Source: an uncultured Rhodanobacteraceae bacterium (GTDB lineage: Bacteria; Pseudomonadota; Gammaproteobacteria; Xanthomonadales; SZUA-5). Taken from it: DNA of 64,000 bases. Below are positions 25,732 through 34,713 of the stretch, in pieces. Within the stretch, counting starts at the first letter, position 1; each line of letters starts with the position of its first letter. The notes under the pieces are model-generated. The model saw nothing but the letters and a program-made list of their open reading frames with translations, was not told the origin of the DNA and did not search any database. Location of the stretch: contig CALEZI010000137.1 of assembly GCA_937928755.1 (NCBI GenBank), positions 1 through 64,000 of the forward strand. The letters run 5' to 3'. The translations under genes and the position numbers were made by a program.

Positions 25732-26975
25732 TGGCAGGCGAGCGCACGACGACGGAGACCGGAATCCTCGGCTGGCTGGACCAGCGCATGCCGGTGGTCG
25801 ATTTCTGGAACAAGCACCTGGCGCAGTATTACGCGCCGAAAAACTTCAATGTCTGGTACTACTTCGGTTCACTCGCCCTGGTGGTACTGGTCAATCAGAT
25901 CGTCACTGGCATCTGGCTGGCGATGTACTACAAACCGAGCGCGCTCGAAGCCTTCGCTTCGGTCGAGCTCACCATCATGCGCGACGTCGAATGGGGCTGG
26001 TTGCTGCGCTACATGCACTCCACCGGAGCCTCGTTCTTCTTCATCATGGTCTACCTGCACATGTTCCGCGCATTGCTTTATGGGTCGTACCAGAAGCCGC
26101 GCGAACTGGTCTGGGTGCTCGGCGTCCTGATCTTCCTGGCGATGATGGCCGAGGCCTTCCTCGGTTACGTGCTGCCGTGGGGCCAGATGTCGTTCTGGGG
26201 CGCGCAGGTGATCGTGTCGCTGTTCGGCGCCATCCCGGTGATCGGCGGTGGCCTGGTGGAGTGGATCCAGGGCGACTACCTGCCGTCCGATGCCACCATC
26301 AACCGATTCTTCGCGCTGCATGTGGTGGCGTTGCCGATCTCGCTCCTGGGTCTGGTGGTGCTGCATCTCGCGGCGCTGCATGAAGTTGGCTCGAACAATC
26401 CGGACGGCGTCGACATCAAGAAGAAAAAGGATGCCAATGGTGTTCCGCTCGACGGCATCCCGTTTCATCCCTACTACACCGTCAAGGACCTGTTCGGCGT
26501 CGGTGTGTTCCTGATGCTGTTCGCATTCGTGATCTTCTTCGCGCCCACCTTCGGCGACCTGTTCCTGGAGTACGACAACTTCAATCCGGCCGACCCGATG
26601 GTCACCCCGGCGCACATCAAGCCGGTGTGGTACTTCACGCCGTACTACGCGATGTTGCGCGCGATCCCGGACAAACTGATGGGCGTGGTGGTGATGGGCG
26701 CGGCGGTGATGATCCTGTTCGTTCTGCCCTGGCTGGATCGCAGCCCGGTGCGTTCGATCCGTTACCGTGGGCCGATCACCAGGATCGCACTGGCGCTGTT
26801 CGCGGTGTCGTTCGTGACGCTCGGCTACCTCGGCCTGCAGGCGGGCAGCGAGCTGCAGAAGTTGGTGGCGCAGATCTGCACCGCGATCTACTTCCTGTTT
26901 TTCCTACTCATGCCGGTTTACACCAAGATGGATTCGGTGAAGCCGGTGCCTGATCGGGTGACCACGCATGATTAA
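25731..26975 (+). CDS. petB: ubiquinol-cytochrome c reductase, cytochrome b
   Basis: 414 residues with eight to nine membrane helices. The heme-ligand histidines lie in the second helix (MHSTGASFFFIMVYLH) and the fourth (FFALHVVALPISLLGLVVLH). The Qo loop reads PVWY rather than PEWY, a form known in other proteobacteria. The GYVLPWGQMSFWGA block is intact. It is the quinone-handling core of complex III. It begins on the last base of petA and runs eight bases into petC, so all three are translated as a unit. Confidence 0.96.
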   Translation: MAGERTTTETGILGWLDQRMPVVDFWNKHLAQYYAPKNFNVWYYFGSLALVVLVNQIVTGIWLAMYYKPSALEAFASVELTIMRDVEWGWLLRYMHSTGASFFFIMVYLHMFRALLYGSYQKPRELVWVLGVLIFLAMMAEAFLGYVLPWGQMSFWGAQVIVSLFGAIPVIGGGLVEWIQGDYLPSDATINRFFALHVVALPISLLGLVVLHLAALHEVGSNNPDGVDIKKKKDANGVPLDGIPFHPYYTVKDLFGVGVFLMLFAFVIFFAPTFGDLFLEYDNFNPADPMVTPAHIKPVWYFTPYYAMLRAIPDKLMGVVVMGAAVMILFVLPWLDRSPVRSIRYRGPITRIALALFAVSFVTLGYLGLQAGSELQKLVAQICTAIYFLFFLLMPVYTKMDSVKPVPDRVTTHD

Positions 26976-27732
26976 GCGCCTGCTTCCCTGGCTTCTTTTC
27001 CTCGTTGCCGGCCCGGCGCTTGCGGCGGGTGCGGGTCCGGTCCTGATGCAGTCCGGAGCCAACATCTCCGATCAGGCCTCGCTGCAGCGCGGCGCACAGT
27101 TGTACTTCAATTACTGCGGCAGCTGCCACTCGCTGCAATATGTGCGTTATTCGCGGATGGCCGCGGATCTCGGCCTCACCGAAGAGCAGGTGATGAAGTA
27201 CCTGAATTTCACCGGCGGCAAGTTCGGCGACACCATCCATGCGGCAATGCCGGCAGGTGCCGGCGACGAGGCAATCGGCGCTGCCGACTGGTTCGGCGCG
27301 GCGCCACCCGACTTGTCGCTGATCGCGCGTGCGCGCCTCGGTGGCGCGGACTACACCTACACCTACCTGATGTCGTTCTACCCGGACCCCACGCGTCCGA
27401 TCGGCTGGAACAACACCGTGTTCCCGAACGCCTCGATGCCGCATGTGCTCTGGGAGCGGCAGGGAATCCAGACGCTGCGGGCGCCCGACGAACATGCCGA
27501 GGACGCCGGTGGTCATGCCACTGGACCGACCTTCGACCTGGTCAAGCCGGGAACCCGGACGCCGGAAGAGTATCGTCAGGATGCACGCGACATCACCGCA
27601 TTCCTGCTTTACGTCGGTGAACCGGCTGCGCTCGATCGCGAGAAGTACGGCGTCTGGGTGTTGCTCTATCTCTTGTTGTTCACCAGCGTTGCCTGGCTGC
27701 TCAAACACGAGTACTGGAAAGACGTGCACTGA
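26968..27732 (+). CDS. petC: ubiquinol-cytochrome c reductase, cytochrome c1
   Basis: 254 residues: signal peptide (about 1-20), heme-c site CGSCH with C50, C53 and H54, the block AAMPAGAGDEAIGAADWFGAAPPDLS, a second conserved stretch near YLMSFYPDPTRP, and a C-terminal membrane anchor (about 228-247). The axial Met is likely that in FPNASMPHVLW. It passes electrons from the Rieske protein to a soluble cytochrome c. The gene overlaps petB by eight bases, and a strong terminator 30 bases after its stop closes the operon. Confidence 0.96.
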   Translation: MIKRLLPWLLFLVAGPALAAGAGPVLMQSGANISDQASLQRGAQLYFNYCGSCHSLQYVRYSRMAADLGLTEEQVMKYLNFTGGKFGDTIHAAMPAGAGDEAIGAADWFGAAPPDLSLIARARLGGADYTYTYLMSFYPDPTRPIGWNNTVFPNASMPHVLWERQGIQTLRAPDEHAEDAGGHATGPTFDLVKPGTRTPEEYRQDARDITAFLLYVGEPAALDREKYGVWVLLYLLLFTSVAWLLKHEYWKDVH

Positions 27733-27761
27733 GCGCCAACGCCGATCAGTTTTGCATCTTG

Positions 27762-27785
27762 AGCCCCGGGAAACCGGGGCTTTTT
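27762..27785 (+). terminator. rho-independent terminator of petABC
   Basis: AGCCCCGGG, loop AAA, CCGGGGCT, then TTTT: a perfect nine-pair stem with a T-run. Confidence 0.9.
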
Positions 27786-27904
27786 CGTCCTGGCGCCGCG
27801 TGGATCCGGTGTATCCCGGTCAGCGTTCGCGCTTGTCGCGGATCAAAGGCGTTTTCAGCGCGATTGGGTAAGCTGCCAAGATCGCCTTGACGGGCCACCT
27901 TCGC

Positions 27905-29386
27905 ATGCCCGCACGATCGGAAAGTTCACCGCTCAGGTTGGCATGGAGCGCGCAACTGGCCACCGGGCGACCGGAATTGGATGCAGAGCATCAGCGGTTG
28001 ATCGAGTTGATCAACCAGGTCGGCCGACTGCATCAGGGCGAGGCCAATGCGGAGCAACTGCGCGGCGCGCTTCGCGAACTGCGCGATTACACCGTTTACC
28101 ACTTTCGCACCGAAGCGCAGTTGATGCTGCGCTACCCGATCGACGCCGGCTTTCGCCGCAGTCATCTGGCGGCGCACGCCGGATTCGTGCAGCGCCTCGA
28201 CGAGTTCGATGAACTGGTGGCAACCGATTCCGGTGCCGTAGTCGAATGCCTGTTGGCCTTCATGGTCAAGTGGCTGGTGCACCACGTCACGCGCGTGGAT
28301 GCGCGCCTGGCGCGCGACGTTGCCGCGTTCGAATCGGGAACCGCGCCGTCGCACGTCACCGATTCACACGGCGATCGTGTAGACAGCCTCATCGAAAGCG
28401 TCAGCGACCTTTACGAGGGCATGGCCGAGCGCACCATCGAGTTGTTGCGGGCGAATCGACAGTTGAAGTCGGAAATCGCCAGACGTCGGCAGGCAGAACA
28501 TGATCTGCGCATTTCCGCGATCGTGTTCGACGCCATCGACGAGGCGGTCATGGTGACCAGCGCCGACAACCAGATCATTCGCGTCAATTCGTCGTTTTCG
28601 CGCATTACGGGATTCGCCGCCGACGAGGCGATCGGCGCCAATCCGCGCATCATGTCGAGCGGTACGCATCCCCCGGAGTTCTACCGGGAACTCTGGTCGG
28701 CCGTGGTGAACAACGGCAAATGGCAAGGCGAGATCCGCAACCGACGCAAGAACGGCGAGCTGTACGTGGAGTGGCTGTCGATCTACCGGGTGCGCGACGA
28801 CAGCAACGGCGAACTCAGGCACGTGGCGGTTTTTTCGGACATCACCAAACAACGGGTCGAAGCCGATCGCATTCAGTATCTGGCCAACTACGACCTGTTG
28901 ACCGGGTTGCCAAACCGGGCGCTGCTGATCGACCGCTTGCGCCAGCAACTGGCGTCGGCCAGCCAGAACCGCAGCAAGCTGGCGCTGATGTTCATCGATC
29001 TGGATTTGTTCAAGGCAGTCAACGATGGGCTCGGTCACGATGTCGGCGATCTGCTGCTGAAGCTGGCTGCGCAGCGCATGGCGGATTGCGTGGGAGCGGC
29101 GGACACCGTGGCACGCCATGGCGGCGATGAGTTCGTGGTGCTGCTGCCGCACATCGTGGACAGCATCGAAGCGGTCAACGTGGCCCATCGCCTGCGGATC
29201 GCCCTGTGCCAGCCGTTCGATCTGCGCGGCCACTTCGCCACGATCTCCTGCAGCATCGGCGTTGCCATTCATCCCGAACATGGTGCCGACGAACTGCAAT
29301 TGCTCAAGAGTGCCGACACTGCGATGTACCGTGCCAAGGTCAATGGACGCAACGGCGTCTGCTGCGAGGAATTGTCGGCCTTGTGA
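27905..29386 (+). CDS. hemerythrin-PAS-GGDEF diguanylate cyclase
   Basis: 493 residues. The N-terminal bacteriohemerythrin domain (about 10-130) keeps a diiron ligand set: H in DAEHQRL, H and E in YHFRTEAQLM, two His in SHLAAH, and H with D in VHHVTRVD. This should sense O2 or redox state. A charged coiled coil follows, then a PAS domain (about 205-320) and a GGDEF domain (about 335-490) with an intact GGDEF motif at 406-410, so c-di-GMP synthesis is expected. The inhibitory RxxD I-site is absent; the equivalent residues are GAAD. The start is ATG 27905 or TTG 27887. It splits the common petABC-sspAB gene order. Confidence 0.88.
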   Translation: MPARSESSPLRLAWSAQLATGRPELDAEHQRLIELINQVGRLHQGEANAEQLRGALRELRDYTVYHFRTEAQLMLRYPIDAGFRRSHLAAHAGFVQRLDEFDELVATDSGAVVECLLAFMVKWLVHHVTRVDARLARDVAAFESGTAPSHVTDSHGDRVDSLIESVSDLYEGMAERTIELLRANRQLKSEIARRRQAEHDLRISAIVFDAIDEAVMVTSADNQIIRVNSSFSRITGFAADEAIGANPRIMSSGTHPPEFYRELWSAVVNNGKWQGEIRNRRKNGELYVEWLSIYRVRDDSNGELRHVAVFSDITKQRVEADRIQYLANYDLLTGLPNRALLIDRLRQQLASASQNRSKLALMFIDLDLFKAVNDGLGHDVGDLLLKLAAQRMADCVGAADTVARHGGDEFVVLLPHIVDSIEAVNVAHRLRIALCQPFDLRGHFATISCSIGVAIHPEHGADELQLLKSADTAMYRAKVNGRNGVCCEELSAL

Positions 29387-29532
29387 GCGCGCTTGTCGGC
29401 GCGCTCGTCCACGATCGGCTCAACTGGGTAGATTCGCCCATGGCGGTCCGCTAATCTGATCGACGCAGCGGTCGGCGACCCTCGGTGTCGCCCCACTGTT
29501 GCCGGCACTTTATCGAGGAGGACCGCTCAACC

Positions 29533-30171
29533 ATGTCGCCGCCAGGGCCGCGATCGCGCAGTGCGATGACGCTTTTCTCGCATGTCAATTGTCCGCGATC
29601 CCACGCGATCCGTTTCGTGCTGGCATTGAAGGGCCTGCCGCACGATCTGGTTTATGTGGATCCGGCGCATCCTCCGGCCGACCTCAAGGCCGCGGTTCCC
29701 GACGTGGTGCTGCCGACGTTGATGGAACGGGATGTCGTGCTTTACGAGCCACGCATCATTGCCGAGTACCTCGACGAGCGGTTTCCGCATCCACCGTTGC
29801 TGCCGAGCGATCCCCTCGGGCGGGCGCGCGCACGCTTGACGGTTTATCGCATCGAGCAGGAATGGCTGAGCCTGCTGGATCAGCTGGGCCGCGATGGCGC
29901 CAGTGCCGACCAGCGCATCTGCGCCGAATTGCGCGCGGCGCTGGCTGAATCGGAGCCGCTGTTCCGTGTCGCCAAATACTTCCTCAGTCCGGACATCGGG
30001 CTCGCCGACTGTATGCTGTTGCCGATCCTTTGGCGGCTGCCGGCACACGGTCTGCTGCTCAAGGACCTTGGGGCGGGAATCGATGCGTATTCCCGGCGCC
30101 TGTTTACCACCCCGTTGTTCCAGCGCACCCTCTCCGATGCCGAACGCACGTTGGCGGGAGACGCTGGCTGA
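29533..30171 (+). CDS. sspA: stringent starvation protein A
   Basis: 212 residues with a GST-like fold: thioredoxin-like N-terminal domain (LFSHVNCPRSHAIRFVL, VVLPTLMERDVVLYEPRIIAEYLDERFPH) and an all-helical C-terminal domain with PLGRARARLTVYRIEQEW. SspA binds RNA polymerase and alters promoter choice in stationary phase and stress; it has no GST activity. GAGGAGG ends ten bases before ATG 29533. The partner gene sspB follows 97 bases later, the standard arrangement. Confidence 0.92.
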   Translation: MSPPGPRSRSAMTLFSHVNCPRSHAIRFVLALKGLPHDLVYVDPAHPPADLKAAVPDVVLPTLMERDVVLYEPRIIAEYLDERFPHPPLLPSDPLGRARARLTVYRIEQEWLSLLDQLGRDGASADQRICAELRAALAESEPLFRVAKYFLSPDIGLADCMLLPILWRLPAHGLLLKDLGAGIDAYSRRLFTTPLFQRTLSDAERTLAGDAG

Positions 30172-30268
30172 CGGCTCTGGGCGTGCGCCGCGCGCCGCCT
30201 GCAGTTACCCTGGAAGCTGCCGTCGACCTTGCAACCGGGGTCTTCAGGGTCAAGGAGCAATCAAGTAC

Positions 30269-30724
30269 ATGGACATGACTTCAACGCGACCCTATCTGAT
30301 CCGAGCGATCTACGAGTGGATCGTCGACAACAACTGCAAGCCGTTCCTGCTCATCGATGCCCGTGTCCCCGGTGTGCGTGTTCCGCCCCAGGCGGTGAAA
30401 GATGGCCAGGTGCTGCTGAACATCGCGCCGCACTCGATCGACCGGCTCGATCTCGGACTCGAAGAGATTCGCTTCAATGCGCGCTTTTCCGGCGTCAGCC
30501 AGTCGATCGTCGCGCCAGTTGCGGCGGTACTGGCAATCTATGCGCAGGAGAATGGCCAGGGCATGATGTTTCCAGCCGAATCGCCCGCCGATGCCGGCGC
30601 GGATGAAGCGGTCGACGACAGCCGGCCGGGCATCGCCCTGGCGCCCAGCAGTGCGCCAACCGACGATGAGCCGCCGCAACCGCCGCCGGAACGCATGCGG
30701 CCTTCACTGCGCATCGTCAAGTAG
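30269..30724 (+). CDS. sspB: ClpXP protease specificity-enhancing factor SspB
   Basis: 151 residues. The folded domain (about 1-112) shows RPYLIRAIYEWIVDNNCKP, VLLNIAPHSIDRLDL and IRFNARFSGVSQSIVAPVAAVLAIYAQENGQGM, which form the groove that binds ssrA tags. A flexible Pro/Asp-rich linker leads to the last residues MRPSLRIVK, the short motif that docks on the ClpX zinc domain. AAGGAG is eleven bases before ATG 30269. It works with ssrA-tagged proteins from stalled ribosomes. Confidence 0.93.
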   Translation: MDMTSTRPYLIRAIYEWIVDNNCKPFLLIDARVPGVRVPPQAVKDGQVLLNIAPHSIDRLDLGLEEIRFNARFSGVSQSIVAPVAAVLAIYAQENGQGMMFPAESPADAGADEAVDDSRPGIALAPSSAPTDDEPPQPPPERMRPSLRIVK

Positions 30725-30740
30725 GCTGCTCAGCCCGCGG

Positions 30741-31091
30741 TCAGCGCTCCTTCGCGTCAGGCACCACCCACAAGTCGCGGCCGCCATCGGCGCCCGGCAC
30801 TTCGATCCACAACTGTGCGCCGCGATGAAAGCGGATGCGCCCGTGGCGTCGTTGCTGGCCATCGGCGCTGACATCGAAGCCATAGTCGAGTTGCCAGCCG
30901 AACTGCCCGTCGATGCGACTCAGACGGATCCTCTGCAGCGAGACTGTCGAGTCGAGCAACTGCAGCCCGGCATCGCGGCAACTGCGGATGGCGATCGCCA
31001 GCGCGCGTTCGTGCATCGATCTCAGCGCCTGCCAGGCGAGCACAGCGCAGGCGAGAACGAGCATGCCGATCAGGGCCGCAGTGCTGGACAT
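30741..31091 (-). CDS. DUF3301 family membrane-anchored protein
   Basis: 116 residues: one N-terminal membrane helix (about 5-22), then the DUF3301 pattern RSMHERALAIAIRSCRDAGLQLLDSTVSL (in short: CRDAGLQLLDSTV) and FDVSADGQQRRHGRIRFHRG. The family is found in gamma- and betaproteobacteria and has no known role. The longer frame to 31160 adds 23 residues without a match, so ATG 31091 is taken. It is convergent with sspB, 16 bases apart, and divergent from the kinase gene. Confidence 0.83.
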   Translation of the reverse strand: MSSTAALIGMLVLACAVLAWQALRSMHERALAIAIRSCRDAGLQLLDSTVSLQRIRLSRIDGQFGWQLDYGFDVSADGQQRRHGRIRFHRGAQLWIEVPGADGGRDLWVVPDAKER

Positions 31092-31150
31092 CGATGCTCG
31101 CGAGGTGGTTCGGGGCCGGGAATGATCGCATCTGGGCGGAGCACCCGGGT

Positions 31151-33766
31151 ATGCCGCCAACCGCAGGCCGCATTTCCATCCGGGAACGGGCCCTGAGGCT
31201 CCCGTTTGGCTACAATGCGGCGTTCTTGATCAAACCGGACCGTGACCTCGGCGTGGCGCCAATTTCGATACCAGGCTATGAGATCGAGCGCGAGCTCGGG
31301 GTCGGCGGCATGGCGCGCGTCTATCTCGCGATCCAGTCATCGCTCGAGCGTCGCGTCGCACTCAAGGTTATGGCGCCGGCGCTCGCCGCAGACGCCAGCT
31401 TCTCCAAGCGCTTTCTGCGCGAAGCGCGCACCATCGCCGCGCTGACCCACCCGCACATCGTCGCTGTCTACGAAGTCGGAGTCACCACCGACCACCTGCA
31501 TTACTTCTCGATGCAGTTCCTGCCGGGCGGCGACTTCGCCCAACGCATGCGCAAGGGCGTCGAGCAGGGCGAGATCGTGCGCGTGCTTTCGGGCATCGGC
31601 AAGGCGCTCGGATTCGCTCACCAGCAAGGTGTGGTGCATCGGGACGTGACGCCGGGCAACATCATGTTCGATGCGGCCGATACGCCGTTGCTGACCGACT
31701 TCGGTATCGCCAGGGCGCTCAGCGGATCGACCCGGATCACCAGCACCGGCGTCAGCATCGGCACCAGCAACTACATGAGTCCGGAGCAGGCTCGCGGCGG
31801 CGATGTCGATGCCCGCTCCGATCTGTACAGCCTGGGAGCGCTGACGTTCGAGGCGCTCACCGGGCATCCGCCGTACCAGGGACCGGACGGTTTTGCCGTC
31901 GCTTATGCCCACGTTTTCGAGCCGATACCACGTTTGCCGGCAGACCTCCGACACTGGCAGGCGTTCATCGATCAGGCGCTCGCCAAGGATCCCAAGGACC
32001 GCTTTGCTTCGGCCGAAGACTTCATCGCCGGCCTGCAATCGGTGGATTTGTCGCCGGCGGTCGCCGCGCGGTTGCCGCTGCCAGCCAGCGATTCGCTGCC
32101 GGCACCGGTGCCCAGTACCACCAACGTGATCGAGAGTCTGGCGCGGCAGGTAGGTCCGGCAACGGGCGCCAAAGGGCCGGCTTTCCCCTGGGGTCGCTAC
32201 GCGTTGATTCTGGTCCTGATCGGTGGCCTCGCGGCAGTCGGGTACGGACTGTGGCGGCGCCCGCCGCCGCCGGCCCCACCGTCGATGGCGAGCGCGCCGG
32301 TGGCGACGCCGGCCGTAACGCAAGGCAACCCTGCAGCGCTCGCCACGGTTGCGCCCAGCCAACCAGCGCCGGCGGTCGAAGCACCAACCGACGTGATCCT
32401 CGGCGAGCCCGAGTTGCCGTCGACGACGCCCTCCGAGTTGGATCCGGAGGGCGTGTCTGCCGACTACGTGCATCCTCCAGCGGCGGACTTCGGACCGCCG
32501 ACGCCGGCGCAGCGGATTGGCGTATTTCTCGAACTGGGTCAGGCCTTGCTGCGCATGCAACGATTGCAGTTGCCCGCCGAGGCCAATGCGACGCTGTTCT
32601 TTGCCCGGGTGCTGGAGCTCGAGCCCACCAACGAGCTTGCGCGCGCGGGCTTGTCGGCGGTCGTCGATGCCTATCTGGCATTGGCGGATGCGGATCTCGA
32701 CGCCGATCGTGTCAAGGAGGGCAAGGAGCGACTCGATCGTGCGCGGCAGGTCGCGGCGACGCCCGGACTGGACACCAGGGCGCTGATCGCGCGCATCGAC
32801 GAGCGTTGGGATCGGCGGGTCGGTGCCTTGCGCGAAAGTGCGCGGGTGGCGCTTGGCGAGTGGCGCGGCAGCGACGCGCAGGCGGCGATCGAGCGCGCAT
32901 TGGCGCTGCTGCCCGGTGATGCCGAGTTGACCCGATGGTTGCGTGAGGCCAGGAGCGTCGGCAAGCCGGGTTATCGCTTTCGCGACGCTGCCGGTTTGCC
33001 GGAACTGGTGATCGTGGGTGGCGGCAGCACGATGCTGGTCGGCGCCCGTCGTGGTGGCGACGTCAAAGTCAACGTCGCTGCGCCGTTTGCCGTGGCGGTG
33101 CGTGAGATCAGCGTGGCCGAATTCAAGCGCTTCGTCGAGACCACCCGGCATGTGGTTACCCGTGAGAGCTGCCGCAATCGCGAGGGCTTCTTTTCGGCGT
33201 CGAAAGAGCGCACCTGGCGCGCGCCGGGGATCAGCCAGAGCGACGACCATCCAGTAGTCTGTGTCGGCTTCGACGACGCCAACGCCTACGCGAAGTGGCT
33301 GTCGCAAAGCAGCGGCAAGAGCTATCGCTTGCTGACCGAAGCGGAGTGGCAATACCTGGCCAGTCAGGTGAAGCCGCGACCTTGCGCGACCGGCAATCGC
33401 GCCGACCAGGCCTATCGCAAGGTCGAGGGCGGCAGCGGCGCGTTGAGCTGCGACGACGGCTTCGCCGCGACTTCGCCGGGTGGACGCTTTGAGGCTACTG
33501 CTGCCGGGCTCTATGATATGGAAGGCAACGTTCGCGAATGGGTCGCGGACTGCGACAACGATTCCCATTTGGGCCGCAAGCCCGACCAATCGGCGCGGAC
33601 CAGCGGCGACTGTTCCCAGCGCATGATCATGGGCAGTGCATGGCACAGCGACAATGGCGAGCCGGCGGTTGTTTCGAGGCGCGGCGAGCGGCGCAGTTGG
33701 CTCAGCAATACGGTCGGCTTTCGCGTGGCTCGCGATCTGGCCTCGCCGGGCGCGGCGCCGCGTTGA
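31151..33766 (+). CDS. Ser/Thr protein kinase with C-terminal FGE-sulfatase-like domain
   Basis: 871 residues. The kinase domain (about 35-300) has Gly loop GVGGMARVYLA, K72 in VALKVM, DFG at 183-185 and APE-like SPEQARGG. The catalytic loop reads HRDVTPGN (163-170), with Thr in place of the usual Lys. A Pro/Ala-rich stretch leads to one membrane helix (about 350-370), a helical repeat-like region (about 450-610), and a formylglycine-generating-enzyme-like domain (about 615-865) with LTEAEWQYLA and GNVREWVADC. The outer domain probably binds a ligand. GGAG nine bases before ATG 31151 supports this start; TTG 31226 and GTG 31253 are alternatives. The FHA gene follows 40 bases later. Confidence 0.87.
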   Translation: MPPTAGRISIRERALRLPFGYNAAFLIKPDRDLGVAPISIPGYEIERELGVGGMARVYLAIQSSLERRVALKVMAPALAADASFSKRFLREARTIAALTHPHIVAVYEVGVTTDHLHYFSMQFLPGGDFAQRMRKGVEQGEIVRVLSGIGKALGFAHQQGVVHRDVTPGNIMFDAADTPLLTDFGIARALSGSTRITSTGVSIGTSNYMSPEQARGGDVDARSDLYSLGALTFEALTGHPPYQGPDGFAVAYAHVFEPIPRLPADLRHWQAFIDQALAKDPKDRFASAEDFIAGLQSVDLSPAVAARLPLPASDSLPAPVPSTTNVIESLARQVGPATGAKGPAFPWGRYALILVLIGGLAAVGYGLWRRPPPPAPPSMASAPVATPAVTQGNPAALATVAPSQPAPAVEAPTDVILGEPELPSTTPSELDPEGVSADYVHPPAADFGPPTPAQRIGVFLELGQALLRMQRLQLPAEANATLFFARVLELEPTNELARAGLSAVVDAYLALADADLDADRVKEGKERLDRARQVAATPGLDTRALIARIDERWDRRVGALRESARVALGEWRGSDAQAAIERALALLPGDAELTRWLREARSVGKPGYRFRDAAGLPELVIVGGGSTMLVGARRGGDVKVNVAAPFAVAVREISVAEFKRFVETTRHVVTRESCRNREGFFSASKERTWRAPGISQSDDHPVVCVGFDDANAYAKWLSQSSGKSYRLLTEAEWQYLASQVKPRPCATGNRADQAYRKVEGGSGALSCDDGFAATSPGGRFEATAAGLYDMEGNVREWVADCDNDSHLGRKPDQSARTSGDCSQRMIMGSAWHSDNGEPAVVSRRGERRSWLSNTVGFRVARDLASPGAAPR

Positions 33767-33806
33767 TCCGCAGTGATGGCCGAATCGGCCTTATTTTGGG
33801 GGATGA

Positions 33807-34622
33807 ATGAAGCTTCTATTTCCGAATGGTGAGCACGCGCCAGTCGAGCTCGACTCAGGTCGCGCCATGGTGGGCAGCGCCACCGACGCCGGTATCGTGC
33901 TGATGGCGCCCGGGATTGCGCCCCACCATGCCGAGATCGAGTTTTTCGGCGTAACCGCCAAGCTTACGCTTGCGCATCCGGACAACTCCGTCAGCGTCAA
34001 CGGCAAAGCGGTCACCGCGCCGATCGAGCTCAAGCCGGGCGACCTGGTGACCTTCGCCGGCGTGCGCGCGCGCGCGGTGGCAGTGGAGAAGGCCAGCAGC
34101 GCGCCGCCGCCGCGCCCGCGAGAGGTCCAGCTCGACGATGACGGGCGCACCAAGGTCCGAGTAGCGCTTCCCAAGTACGTGCTGCGTGGGGTTTCCGGCG
34201 TCACTTTCGGCAAGATCTTCCCGCTGCAGTCGAGCGCGGTCATTGGTCGCCAGAGTGAATGCGAAATCTCCATTCCTTCCGAGGAAGTCTCGCGTCGCCA
34301 TGCCGAACTGCGGGTGACGCCGGATGGCATCATGGTCGAGGACCTGGGGTCGTCGAATGGCACCTACATCAACGATCGTCGCATTACGCGGCACTTGATG
34401 AAGGCTGGCGACGAGCTGCGCCTGGACACGATTCGCTTCTTGCTGCTGGCGCCGGGTCAGGAGATGAACCAGGGTGCGCGTCAGGAATCTGCCGCAGCGA
34501 CCGCTCCGGTGCTCCCGAATGCGGTTGCCGGCAAGAGTCGCACCGGTCTGATGTGGGCCATCGTGGTCGTCGCGCTGCTATCGCTGGGTGCGGTGGCTGC
34601 GCGTTTGATGGGTGTGATCTGA
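33807..34622 (+). CDS. FHA-domain membrane protein
   Basis: 271 residues with two FHA-like regions. The first (about 1-95) is degenerate but keeps PHHAEIEF and NGKAV. The second (about 125-220) is complete: IGRQSECEI, SRRHAELRV and GSSNGTYIN, which should bind a phosphothreonine. A membrane helix closes the protein (about 247-267). It lies 40 bases behind the kinase gene on the same strand, with a GGGGG ribosome site, so it is the obvious phospho-partner of that kinase. A role in assembling a membrane signalling complex is inference. Confidence 0.85.
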   Translation: MKLLFPNGEHAPVELDSGRAMVGSATDAGIVLMAPGIAPHHAEIEFFGVTAKLTLAHPDNSVSVNGKAVTAPIELKPGDLVTFAGVRARAVAVEKASSAPPPRPREVQLDDDGRTKVRVALPKYVLRGVSGVTFGKIFPLQSSAVIGRQSECEISIPSEEVSRRHAELRVTPDGIMVEDLGSSNGTYINDRRITRHLMKAGDELRLDTIRFLLLAPGQEMNQGARQESAAATAPVLPNAVAGKSRTGLMWAIVVVALLSLGAVAARLMGVI

Positions 34623-34713
34623 GCGGCAGGCAATTGCGCCCGCTCCGGCGTGCGCGTTGCGGCGCCCGTGCCCATGCGGGCCAGGCACTCGAGGCTTAGG
34701 GCGCAGCGCCGGT

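Noticed and set aside
31337..33646. 769-codon frame opposite the kinase gene
   Set aside because: Shadow of the kinase coding frame, composed of typical GC-bias residues.
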